Below are positions 9,171 to 18,177 of a stretch of DNA of 59,530 nucleotides, in pieces. Origin of the DNA: an uncultured Caulobacterales bacterium (lineage in GTDB: Bacteria > Pseudomonadota > Alphaproteobacteria > Caulobacterales > Maricaulaceae); assembly GCA_937929915.1 (NCBI GenBank), contig CALFUN010000021.1, positions 1-59,530 of the forward strand, written 5' to 3'. Both the position numbers and the translations under genes were made by a program. The first letter of the stretch is position 1. Each line of letters starts with the position of its first letter. Below the pieces are notes generated by a model. That model ran no database searches, was not told the origin of the DNA, and saw only the letters and a program-made list of their open reading frames with translations.

Positions 9171-9196
9171 AAACCACCTGCGAAGGTGGTTTTTTT
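9171..9196 (+). terminator. Rho-independent terminator after the bactofilin gene
   Basis: AAACCACCT and AGGTGGTTT form a 9-bp stem with a GCGA tetraloop, followed directly by a T-run. It lies 65 bases after the bactofilin stop and closes the peptidase/bactofilin operon. It also lies just beyond the 3' end of the oppositely oriented prfB. Confidence 0.92.
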
Positions 9197-9271
9197 ATGA
9201 GCCTTTACCAGACAATATTTAATCTTGAATAGATTAAGAGCAGCTTTAGGGCGCTCATACGGCCCTGCTCC

Positions 9272-10388
9272 TCAACACTTATCATCATCTGCACCAACAT
9301 GCGCGGATAATGCTGCCGCCATAAAATCATCAAGCTTGCCGTCAAGCACGCCGCCTGTATCAGAGGTTTCAATCCCTGTGCGCAGGTCTTTGACCATTTG
9401 GTAGGGTTGTAGCACATAAGAGCGGATTTGGTGCCCCCATCCAATCTCTGATTTACTATCCGCTTGAGATTGCGCCTCTTCCTCGCGGCGGCGTAGCTCG
9501 GCCTCATAAAGACGCGCGCGCAGCATATCCCACGCCTGAGAGCGGTTCTTATGTTGGCTACGATCATTTTGGCACTGCACAACAATGCCTGATGGCTCAT
9601 GAGTAATTCGCACGGCACTATCCGTTTTATTGACATGCTGCCCGCCGGCGCCCGATGCGCGGTAAGTATCAACGCGGCAGTCGCTTTCGTCAATTTCGAT
9701 CTCTATTGTATCATCAATCTCAGGAAACACCCAGACCGAGGCAAAACTGGTATGGCGGCGCGCACTGGAATCAAAAGGTGAAATACGCACGAGACGATGC
9801 ACACCTGATTCCGTTTTCATCCAGCCAAACGCATTCATCCCCTTTATACGTAGCGTGGCAGATTTAATCCCAGCTCCGTCGCCATCTTGGCTCTCTAACA
9901 CTTCAACTTTCATACCGCGTGAATTGGCCCAGCGCATATACATGCGCATCACCATCTCGGCCCAATCTTGCGCTTCTGTACCGCCTGCACCGGGGTGGAT
10001 TTCAACAAAGCAATTATTACTATCCGCCTCGCCCGACATGAGCGCCTCAAGCTCGGCAGCATCAGCTTTCGTTTTGGCGGCTATGAGCGCCTGCGCTGCA
10101 GCCTCAATTAAAGCTTCATCATTATCCATTTCAGCGAGTTCCGCCAACTCAACATTATCAGCAAGTTCGCGCTCAAGGGTGGTAATCACCTCAAAGCCAT
10201 TTTCAAGCTTTGCGCGTTCTTGCATCAATTTTTGTGCATTTTGCGGATTATCCCAAAAATCAGTCTTTTCGGATAAGGCGTTTAACTCGGCAAACCGCCG
10301 CTCCGAAGCTTCCCAGTCAAAGACGCCTCCTAAGCAGCGCAATAGACTGCTCAATATCAGATTTCATTTGTAAAATATCAGCCCGCAT
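9272..10388 (-). CDS. prfB: Peptide chain release factor 2, with +1 programmed ribosomal frameshift
   Basis: RF2 terminates translation at UGA and UAA. The true product is made from two frames. The first starts at ATG 10388 and encodes 23 residues ([20 protein letters not shown]...) up to CTT TGA. After a +1 slip at CTT-TGA-C (10322-10316), translation continues from Asp24 to the stop at 9272, giving 371 residues, close to the 365 of E. coli RF2. The peptidyl-hydrolysis motif GGQ is at about 248-250 and the SPF codon-recognition tripeptide is present. Reading only the long frame from 10354 would replace the conserved N-terminus with an unrelated 12-residue stretch. A ribosome site (AGGG) overlaps the stop codon of the upstream PBP1A gene, 8 bases away, so the two are translationally coupled. 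Confidence 0.95.
10316..10331 (-). other. RF2 programmed +1 frameshift site
   Basis: On the minus strand the bases read AGGAGG CGT CTT TGA C. This is the complete RF2 recoding cassette: an internal Shine-Dalgarno-like AGGAGG, a 3-base spacer, the slippery CTT and the in-frame UGA followed by C. The spacing equals that of E. coli prfB. Low RF2 leaves the UGA unread and allows slippage, so RF2 regulates its own level. Confidence 0.95.
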
Positions 10389-10396
10389 ATTTTGCC

Positions 10397-13300
10397 CTAA
10401 AAAAGTCCGTCATCTATATCTTCGTCAGTCTCTTCAGTTTTTGGTTTGGCAGGCGTCTTGAGTTTCGGGGGCAGCTTTTTCTCAAGCCCGCCAAGCGCAT
10501 CTTTCTTAGCGATCTGCGCGCCTGCTCCGTCTTTTTGACCAAGCGCTTTTAAAGCTTGCTCGGCTGCATTTAAGCCTTGTTGTGCATCTTTGGTCAGGCC
10601 GCCTTGCCCTGCATCACCCCCCTCAACAGACACACCTTCGGCAGCGGCAGCGTCAGCGTCAGTTTCAACGGCACTGCCCTCATCTTCGATAACATCATCA
10701 GGCCCGCGCGCCGTCACAGATTTATCCTCAGCCTCTCGTGCTACCGCAAGAAGCTCGTCCTTTGTGAGCGCTTTTGGGGCTTTGTTGGCATCAAAATTAC
10801 CATCAATGCGCGGCTCAGGCTTTTCATTTGGGTTTTCAGTCTCTTCGGGTGATGCATAATCATCATCATAACTAAATTCATCAAACGCTTCGCCCGAATT
10901 TGCGCGGCGTGTCCCCGAAATACCAAAGACATCTGAACCGCTGCCCACGCGTATTCTATCCCCTAGCCCGCCAAGGCTAGGTTCTGTACCTGGGCGAAAC
11001 GCTTCTAAAATAAAGTCCTGCGCGCCAATATAGGACGGCTCGCCCGTGGTGCGATTAATAGGCGCAAGCGTCACACCTTCTGGAATACGGAACGGAACTT
11101 TCGGAACATCAGCTAAGACTTCGCGCATAAAGTCTGTCACAACAGGGGCCGCGGCAGAACTGCCTGTTTCATTGCCCATTTGCTCAGGCGTATCCATGCC
11201 CATATAGACACCGACAACAAGGTCTGGCGAAAAGCCCATAAACCATGCATCAAAACTGTCATTTGTCGTACCTGTCTTACCGCCTAATGGGCGATCAAGC
11301 GCGCGTAGACGGAAGCCTGTTCCATTTTCAACCACGCCCTGCATCATAAATGTCACTTGATAGGCTGTAACAGGGTCAATCACTTGGCGGCGATTATCTG
11401 GCAGATCTGGCGGTGAACCGCCTGTATAATCCTCCTGCTGGCAATAATCACAAACAATATCATCATTGAGAAAAATCGTCTTGCCTGTACCGTCTTGAAC
11501 GCGGTCAAGAATGGCAGGCGTAACTTCTTTACCGCCATTAATCATCATCGAATAAGCCGCAGCAAGGCGCATAAGGTTTGTCTCGCCAGCCCCCAATGCC
11601 CAAGCCAATTCAGGGCGCACTTCATCATAAATCCCAAAACCCGTTCCAATATCCATAATCGGTTTCATGCCAATATCATTGGCCAAACGTACGGTCATGG
11701 CGTTACGCGATTTCTCCAAACCAAGGCGCAGCGTACTCAAGCCATAAAATTTACCCGCATTATAATTAGAGGGCTTGTAAAACCGCTCACACTCATCTTC
11801 CTTGGCAAGGTCAGCGTTAATATCTTCAGTATTGCGGTTTTCTTGCTGACCGCGCAGTTCTAAAGCCCCGAGGGCATTTTCTTCACACTCAATATCTTGG
11901 CGTTCAATCACAAATGGCGCATCTAACACTTGACTGGCGGGCGTGTAACCATTTTGCAAAGCCGCCGCATATACGAACGGTTTAAAGGCGGAGCCAGGTT
12001 GACGGTTAGCCTGCGTGGCACGGTTAAACTCGCTTTGTTCAAAACTATAGCCGCCAATAAGTGACAAAACACGGCCCGTATGCGGATCCATTGCAATAAG
12101 ACCGCCATTGACCTTTGGTATTTGGCGCAAATTATACTCTGTACTGATCGTCCCGTCTTTGGCAGGCGCTTTGCGCTCAACAAGGATAACATCACCGGCT
12201 TTGACGATTTGTTTTACCGAAGTGGGCTTATTACTCACACGGCCCCGCGATAAAGCTTTGGCGGCCCAGTCAATATCTTCGATTTTCATGACGCCCTTAT
12301 CATCTTGATTGGGGGCATTGTCTAATTCATCTTCATTGGCATCAGGTGAAAAGCCAAGCTTTGCTTGTTTATCTGACACATCCAAAACCACCGCAAGCCG
12401 CCAGGCGTCTACGTCTTTAGGTTTGTCAAATTCAGCCAGACGATTTTTCCAATCATTTAGATTATCCCAGCTTGCTAACGGCCCGCGAAATCCGTGGCGA
12501 CGATCAAAACGTTCTATACCACGGCGCAAGGCACGGCGCCCTGCAAGCTGCATTTGCGTATCTAAAGTGGTGCGAATAGACAGTCCGCCAGAATAAAGCT
12601 CATCTTGGCCATACAGCTTATAGATTTTCTTGCGGGCTTCTTCGACAAAATATTCTGCAGCCAAAAACTCCGCGCCTTCAAGCCGGCTCACCCAATCTAA
12701 ATCTGCAGCTTTGGCCTCATCGGCTTCGGACTGTGTGATATAGTCATCTTCGAGCATACGCCCTAAAATATAAGCCTGACGGTTTTTGGCTTTTTCATAG
12801 CCTTTCGGATTATCCAAACGGTAATTAGACGGCCCCTTTGGAACTGACGCCAGATAGGTCATTTGCGCCAAAGACAAATCTTTCATAGGCTTGCCGAAAT
12901 GTTTTAACGACGCCGCCGCAACGCCATAAGCCCCGCGTCCAAAATAAATTTCATTCAGATAAAGTTCAATAATATCATCTTTACTCAGAACCTTTTCCAT
13001 ACGGCGCGCAATCGCAATTTCACGCAATTTACGCTTCATGGAGTAATCGTCACCGACAACGAAGTTTTTTGCAACTTGCTGCGTTATTGTCGATGTGCCG
13101 CCTATGCGTTGCTTTTTAATTTTCTTAGCTGGCGCGCTCAAAGCCGCGCGCGTCAAACCAATCGGATCCCAGCCTTTATGGCGATAAAACCGCTTATCTT
13201 CTGCTGAAACAAACGCCAGTTGCAAGCGCTTTGGGATAGTCTCAACGGGCACAAAGACCCGCGCTTGTTCAGAAAACTCAGTAATCAACTTACCATCACC

Positions 13301-13537
13301 CGCATGAACACGTGTCATGACAGGCGGCTTATATTCTGCCAGCGCTTCCAGTGTTGGCAAGTCTTTGGTTGCGCGGATATAATAAACAAAGGCAGCGATA
13401 AGAACAAAAATTCCAGCCACGCAACCCGTTATAAATAACCACTTTATCACGCGCCAAATCTTCGCCCAGTTCCGAGGTGGTTTCCCGCCAGGCGTCTGGT
13501 TATGGGGTGTTATATCTTCGATTACAGCACTGGTCAT
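10397..13537 (-). CDS. mrcA: Penicillin-binding protein 1A, bifunctional transglycosylase/transpeptidase
   Basis: The 1046-residue class A PBP has a membrane anchor at about residues 31-53. The GT51 transglycosylase domain shows E113 in EDKRFYRHKG and GGTSTITQQVAKNF. An OB-like linker follows, then the transpeptidase domain with S516 in SAFK, the SRN triad in LEKSRNAMT and KTGTT. It polymerises and cross-links peptidoglycan at the periplasmic face. The last 200 residues or so are an acidic, Ala/Gly/Lys-rich low-complexity tail not needed for catalysis. It is the middle gene of amidase-mrcA-prfB, the usual alphaproteobacterial order. It is 98 bases from the amidase gene. Confidence 0.95.
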   Translation of the reverse strand: MTSAVIEDITPHNQTPGGKPPRNWAKIWRVIKWLFITGCVAGIFVLIAAFVYYIRATKDLPTLEALAEYKPPVMTRVHAGDGKLITEFSEQARVFVPVETIPKRLQLAFVSAEDKRFYRHKGWDPIGLTRAALSAPAKKIKKQRIGGTSTITQQVAKNFVVGDDYSMKRKLREIAIARRMEKVLSKDDIIELYLNEIYFGRGAYGVAAASLKHFGKPMKDLSLAQMTYLASVPKGPSNYRLDNPKGYEKAKNRQAYILGRMLEDDYITQSEADEAKAADLDWVSRLEGAEFLAAEYFVEEARKKIYKLYGQDELYSGGLSIRTTLDTQMQLAGRRALRRGIERFDRRHGFRGPLASWDNLNDWKNRLAEFDKPKDVDAWRLAVVLDVSDKQAKLGFSPDANEDELDNAPNQDDKGVMKIEDIDWAAKALSRGRVSNKPTSVKQIVKAGDVILVERKAPAKDGTISTEYNLRQIPKVNGGLIAMDPHTGRVLSLIGGYSFEQSEFNRATQANRQPGSAFKPFVYAAALQNGYTPASQVLDAPFVIERQDIECEENALGALELRGQQENRNTEDINADLAKEDECERFYKPSNYNAGKFYGLSTLRLGLEKSRNAMTVRLANDIGMKPIMDIGTGFGIYDEVRPELAWALGAGETNLMRLAAAYSMMINGGKEVTPAILDRVQDGTGKTIFLNDDIVCDYCQQEDYTGGSPPDLPDNRRQVIDPVTAYQVTFMMQGVVENGTGFRLRALDRPLGGKTGTTNDSFDAWFMGFSPDLVVGVYMGMDTPEQMGNETGSSAAAPVVTDFMREVLADVPKVPFRIPEGVTLAPINRTTGEPSYIGAQDFILEAFRPGTEPSLGGLGDRIRVGSGSDVFGISGTRRANSGEAFDEFSYDDDYASPEETENPNEKPEPRIDGNFDANKAPKALTKDELLAVAREAEDKSVTARGPDDVIEDEGSAVETDADAAAAEGVSVEGGDAGQGGLTKDAQQGLNAAEQALKALGQKDGAGAQIAKKDALGGLEKKLPPKLKTPAKPKTEETDEDIDDGLF

Positions 13538-13635
13538 AATATCGGCGTTCTGCTTTCAGATTGCGGCGTAATTTTGACTATATTTGACATGATTCCGCAT
13601 GAAAAGACTAATGCCAAATAGGAAAATTAAGCCGC

Positions 13636-14448
13636 TTATCTGTTAATTTGCTTAAAATATTGATCTACGGAGCCCTTCACAGCTCCCAAAATCTTCTTTC
13701 GGTGTTTTTTCGACTTCAATAACGCTTCGTCATTTGGATTAGATAAAAAGCCAAGCTCCAATAAAACCGCAGGCACATCAGGTGCGAGCAAGACAAAATA
13801 CCCCGCTCGGCGATGTGAATTTCCAATCAATCGCGTTTTACCTTCGAGATTTTTTAGTAAGATATTGGCAAATTGCTCGGATTGGCTTTCTGTCTTGCGC
13901 TGCGCCAAATCAACAAGAATATCCCCAACAGGGTCACTTTGTTTTGCCAGATCAACATCTAAAATCCAATTTTGCGAATTCACTAAGCGTTTAGAACGGC
14001 CTTTGGCCCGATCCGCGAGCGTGTAGACAGAGGCCCCGCGCGCTGCGCCATTACCTGTCGAATCCGCATGCAGCGATATAAACAAATCCGCCCCCCCTGC
14101 ACGTGCAATACGCAAACGCTCCTCATGGGCGATATATTGATCGCCTCGGCGAGTTACAATGACCTTATATTTCCCAGATTTAGCCAAAATCGTTTTAAGC
14201 TCTTGCGCGGCGGAGTAAGTAATGCCTTTTTCCTGCGTCCCGTTTTTCCCAATCGCGCCAGGGTCGCGTCCGCCATGGCCCGGATCAATAACAATAACAG
14301 GCTTAACGACTCGTTTTGCAAGCAATCGCGGCTGCACACGCGGATACGGTACAGAATCGCCAAAATAGCGGGCTTGAGCAAAAGCTGGCGGCTCTGCAAA
14401 ACCTATCAGGGTCGCGATTATCGCACATGTTAACAAAATGCGTCTCAT
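13636..14448 (-). CDS. amiC: N-acetylmuramoyl-L-alanine amidase (Amidase_3)
   Basis: The 270-residue protein has a Sec signal peptide (cleavage likely after PPAFA) and an Amidase_3 domain. The zinc ligands are visible: His in VIDPGHGG, Glu in QEKGITY and His in SLHADS. The catalytic Glu near the C-terminus is in LLELGFLSN. It cleaves the amide between MurNAc and L-Ala, mostly during cell separation. It lacks the AMIN domain of E. coli AmiC, so the symbol marks the family rather than strict orthology. It is divergent from rne and heads the mrcA-prfB operon. Confidence 0.9.
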   Translation of the reverse strand: MRRILLTCAIIATLIGFAEPPAFAQARYFGDSVPYPRVQPRLLAKRVVKPVIVIDPGHGGRDPGAIGKNGTQEKGITYSAAQELKTILAKSGKYKVIVTRRGDQYIAHEERLRIARAGGADLFISLHADSTGNGAARGASVYTLADRAKGRSKRLVNSQNWILDVDLAKQSDPVGDILVDLAQRKTESQSEQFANILLKNLEGKTRLIGNSHRRAGYFVLLAPDVPAVLLELGFLSNPNDEALLKSKKHRKKILGAVKGSVDQYFKQINR

Positions 14449-14870
14449 ATCTTCATCTTATGCCAAATTCATGGTGAATAAAGCCTTACTAATGATGATT
14501 TCACAGTAAAAAACACAGCTTATTCACTTAAAAAATGGATAGGATTTGGCAAATATCTTGCAAATATCTTTACGTCGAAAATTTTGTAACAAAAGCTTTG
14601 CACTTATACGTAAAATCAGGCACATAAGGTGCGACGGCCATACAGAGTCACTCAATGACTATATCCGTCGACAGCGCGACACTCGCGCGAATTCGAAAGT
14701 TACTATGCTCGCAGCATTCACATATCATATGTCCGACACGGCTAAGGCCTGGACAGTGCTGCGCGCCGCAAGCAACATTATATTTAAAATTACGCCATCG
14801 CAGCAAACCTTATTACAGCGCATCGAAATTGCGCCGATACATGCTCTTGCGCGAGGCTTTGGAGACATTC
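14449..14870 (+). promoter_or_regulatory. Long structured rne leader and amiC/rne divergent promoter region
   Basis: These 422 bases hold no convincing gene but several structures. There is an exact 11-bp tandem repeat GCAAATATCTT at 14549-14570. A two-stage hairpin spans 14632-14670: outer stem CGACGG/CCGTCG, inner stem AGTCA/TGACT around CTCAA. A spaced inverted repeat GTGAATAA/TTATTCAC has arms at 14474-14481 and 14520-14527. The hairpin is about 200 bases before the rne start. RNase E autoregulates through its leader in E. coli, so a similar role is plausible; no sequence homology to that leader was seen. The frame from an ATG at 14655 is open into rne, but its start lies inside the hairpin and the encoded stretch is unlike RNase E. 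Confidence 0.55.
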
Positions 14871-17800
14871 ATGACCAAAAAAATGCTAATCGACGCCTCC
14901 CACCCGGAAGAAACGCGCGTCGTTATTGTCGATTCAAACCGTGTTGAAGAACTAGATTTTGAAAGCCGTCACAAACGGCAACTCAGAGGCAATGTTTATC
15001 TGGCACGTGTCACCCGCGTAGAACCTTCACTTCAAGCTGCATTCGTAGAATATGGCGGGAACCGTCATGGCTTTCTTGCTTTTTCTGAAATCCACCCTGA
15101 TTACTACCAAATCCCCTATGAAGACCGCATGGCCCTTATTGAAGCCGAAGAAGCCGAATCTAAAGAAGACGAAGACGCCGAAGACAATGAAGAGCCCGAG
15201 GCCGCCAAGCCTAAGCGTAAAGCCGCGAAATCACGTTCCCGCTCTAAGTCTAAATCTGCCGATTTAGACGATACAGACGAGGACACTGAGGCAACTGAGG
15301 ATGCCGGTCTTGATGAAGACGAAAATGAGGCCGCCGAAGACCCAATCAGCGCATCTGATGATGTCGATGAGCGCGACGAAAATCTTGACCCTGATGAAGA
15401 AGACGCCGCAGATGCGGATGATGCCGAAGTCGCAGATGAGCAAGCCAAGGTTGCTTCAACGCGCCGTAAACGCATGTCACGCCGCCGCTATAAAATCCAA
15501 GAAGTCATTAAACGTGGTCAAATCCTCCTGATTCAAGCTGTCAAAGAAGAACGCGGGAATAAAGGCGCAGCCATGACAACATATTTGTCGCTTGCGGGCC
15601 GGTATTGCGTCCTTATGCCAAACACACCGCGCGGCGGCGGCATTTCTCGTAAAATTGCCAATGGATCTGACCGTAAACGCCTCAAAGCCGTGATGAGTGA
15701 GCTCAAAGTGCCGCAAGGCATGGGCGTTATTGTACGCACAGCAGGCGCGAAACGCACAAAAGTCGAAATCAAACGCGATTATGATTACCTTGCGCGGCTC
15801 TGGGAAGACATTCGTGAAAATACACTCAAGTCTACAGCTCCTGCCCTCATTCACGAAGAAGGCAATCTGGTGAAACGCTCTATTCGCGACTTGTACAATA
15901 AGGACATTGCAGAGATTTTGGTCCAAGGCGAAACCGCCTATAAAAATGCTAAAGCCTTCATTAAAATGTTGATGCCGAGCCATGCCAAATTCGTCAAACA
16001 ATATAAAGACGATATTCCGCTCTATTTACGCTATAATGTCGAGCGTCAAATCGAAGCAAGCTTGGATAGTATTGTCCAACTTAAATCAGGTGGTTATCTG
16101 GTTATTCACCCAACCGAAGCGCTTGTGTCTGTGGATGTGAACTCAGGCCGTAGCACGAAAGAGCGCAATGTCGAACGCACAGCGCTGCGTACGAATCTTG
16201 AAGCCGCCGAGGAAATTGCGCGCCAAATGCGCCTGCGTGATCTTGCTGGTCTTGTCGTGATTGACTTCATTGACATGGATGAAAACCGCAATAACCGCGC
16301 GGTTGAAAAGAAGATGAAAGACGCCATTTCACGTGACCGCGCGCGTATCCAAGCCAGCCGTATCTCGCAATTCGGCCTTATGGAAATCAGTCGTCAACGC
16401 CGCCGCCGTAGCCTGCTTGAGGGCTCTACCGCCCATTGTGAGCATTGCTCTGGTGTAGGGCGAAAACGCACGGTTGAAAGTAGCGCACTTGCAGCGATTC
16501 GCGCGGTTGAAGAATTTGGCGTCCGCGGCAAAGCCAAACGTATTTGCCTAAGAACATCTCCTGATGTTGCTCTATATTTATTCAATGAAAAGAGAGACTT
16601 ACTTCAACATGTTGATGAAACATCAGATGTTTTCACCGAAGTGATTGGCGATGACACACTTATCCGCCCATCTTTCCAAATTGAAGTTATTGAAGCCCGC
16701 GATGATGAGCGCGAAGACCCGCTTCTAGATATTGAACGCGAGTTTAAACGCGAGCGCCAGAAAGAGCAGCAAAAGTCAAAACGCAAAAAACGTGACGACA
16801 AAACACGTGATGATGATGCCGAAGACACGTCAGATACACAGAACGGCGAAACCGAGGCGCGTGATTTAGGCAGTGATGATGATAATCGCGATGAGAAATC
16901 AAAGCGCAGAGGCCGCCGTGGACGCCGCGGCGGGCGTGGTCGCAGGGGCCGTGACGACAATCGCGCAGCCTCTGAGACAGCATCCGAAGAGGCGCAAAGC
17001 GCTGACACACACACTGATGTTACGCCTAGTGATGAGACACCCGCTGATGAGACTTCAGATCAAAACGTAACACACCACCCGGATAGTGAAGATAAGACGC
17101 CGCGCTCACGCCGCCGCACACGCAAAGCTCCGCCGCGCAAACGTACAGATGACACTCCCGCAGATGAGACGGCTGAAGCTATCGCCACAGAAAGCGAAGC
17201 GGCCTCAGATGATGGGGCAACAAAAGTCGTGAAATCGCGCTCAAAGGCACGGCGTAAAGCGCCTACTCGTAAACCCGCAGCAAAGTCTGAGACTTCGGAC
17301 ACAAAGCAAACGGACATCACGCCTGCGCAAGACACGTCAAGCGAAACATCAGAGGTGAGCAAAACCGCCAAAACACCAAACCGATCGACTGCGCGGCGCA
17401 AAGCTCCAACGCGAAAACCCGCGAATATTGAGGATGCAGATGTAAGTGTTGATACAGCGAAAGCTGCGCCAAAACGCAAAGCCCCTGCGAAGAAAACTCG
17501 CGCTAAAAAAGCCGATAAAGGCAATAATGAAACGGCCGAGCCTCAAGCTGTGGCGACTAAGACACGCGCGCGCCGCAAAGCGCCTGCGAAGACGGCAACC
17601 CCTGCAAAGGTCAAAGCGCCAGCTAAATCGGCTACGCCTGCAAAAAAGAAAGCGCCTGCGAAAAAAACCGCGCCCAAAACTAAGGCCGCGTCAAAAGCCA
17701 TATCTGACACGGAGGGCACCTCCAAAGCCGCGCCAAAACGAGCAAAGCGCAAAGCGCCTGCGAGCAAAACAGCCCTGCCTAAAAGCTCTCCAGCGCAAAA

Positions 17801-18005
17801 AAAGGCTTCAAGCTCTAAAAAAACAGCTGATACACCTCAGATAGAGCCGTCAAAAGTGGCAGGCACGGTGCCAGACAGTCCAAAACCTGAAGCGCCCACA
17901 CCTGAAGCCTATGCCCCCGAAGCACTTACACCCGAATCGCTTACAAAAGATACGGCCAAAGCGCCGAAGAAAAAAGGGTTATGGAATCGTTTGTTGAAGT
18001 CTTAA
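14871..18005 (+). CDS. rne: Ribonuclease E
   Basis: The endoribonuclease at the centre of the RNA degradosome; 1044 residues from ATG 14871. This start is chosen because the protein then begins MTKKMLIDASHPEETRVV, the conserved RNase E N-terminus, and GGAG lies 6 bases before it. The S1 domain is interrupted by an acidic insertion of about 110 residues (about 85-195), seen in other alphaproteobacterial RNase E. Catalytic aspartates D422 (SVDVNSGRS) and D465 (VVIDFIDM) are 43 apart as in E. coli, and the Zn-link CEHCSG is intact. The C-terminal 400 residues are disordered, with Arg/Gly patches (GRRGRRGGRGRRG) and repeated RRKAPTRKP and KAPAKK units like histone H1 tails. They probably bind RNA and degradosome partners. 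Confidence 0.95.
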   Translation: MTKKMLIDASHPEETRVVIVDSNRVEELDFESRHKRQLRGNVYLARVTRVEPSLQAAFVEYGGNRHGFLAFSEIHPDYYQIPYEDRMALIEAEEAESKEDEDAEDNEEPEAAKPKRKAAKSRSRSKSKSADLDDTDEDTEATEDAGLDEDENEAAEDPISASDDVDERDENLDPDEEDAADADDAEVADEQAKVASTRRKRMSRRRYKIQEVIKRGQILLIQAVKEERGNKGAAMTTYLSLAGRYCVLMPNTPRGGGISRKIANGSDRKRLKAVMSELKVPQGMGVIVRTAGAKRTKVEIKRDYDYLARLWEDIRENTLKSTAPALIHEEGNLVKRSIRDLYNKDIAEILVQGETAYKNAKAFIKMLMPSHAKFVKQYKDDIPLYLRYNVERQIEASLDSIVQLKSGGYLVIHPTEALVSVDVNSGRSTKERNVERTALRTNLEAAEEIARQMRLRDLAGLVVIDFIDMDENRNNRAVEKKMKDAISRDRARIQASRISQFGLMEISRQRRRRSLLEGSTAHCEHCSGVGRKRTVESSALAAIRAVEEFGVRGKAKRICLRTSPDVALYLFNEKRDLLQHVDETSDVFTEVIGDDTLIRPSFQIEVIEARDDEREDPLLDIEREFKRERQKEQQKSKRKKRDDKTRDDDAEDTSDTQNGETEARDLGSDDDNRDEKSKRRGRRGRRGGRGRRGRDDNRAASETASEEAQSADTHTDVTPSDETPADETSDQNVTHHPDSEDKTPRSRRRTRKAPPRKRTDDTPADETAEAIATESEAASDDGATKVVKSRSKARRKAPTRKPAAKSETSDTKQTDITPAQDTSSETSEVSKTAKTPNRSTARRKAPTRKPANIEDADVSVDTAKAAPKRKAPAKKTRAKKADKGNNETAEPQAVATKTRARRKAPAKTATPAKVKAPAKSATPAKKKAPAKKTAPKTKAASKAISDTEGTSKAAPKRAKRKAPASKTALPKSSPAQKKASSSKKTADTPQIEPSKVAGTVPDSPKPEAPTPEAYAPEALTPESLTKDTAKAPKKKGLWNRLLKS

Positions 18006-18177
18006 TTTACGGCCACATAAATCAAATTTGCAGCTTTAGGTATAAATTTACATAAGCCTAACCTGCATAAACACCCTGAAATATGTGGTATTTGATGTCT
18101 TGGAATATGTTCATTTTCTATGCTTTATGAAGGGGGCGTAACTTGACGTGCCAATCAGGCTTTGAAAGAAGCGTAAT

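Noticed and set aside
9205-9693. Open frame antisense-shifted within prfB
   Set aside because: It is a frame shadow of the RF2 gene with no family features.
14655-14870. In-frame upstream ATG that would lengthen RNase E by 72 residues
   Set aside because: The encoded stretch is unlike RNase E, its start lies inside a hairpin, and ATG 14871 has a ribosome site and the conserved N-terminus.
15116-15475. Serine-rich open frame opposite the RNase E acidic insertion
   Set aside because: It is the complement of Glu/Asp codons and has no ribosome site or homology.
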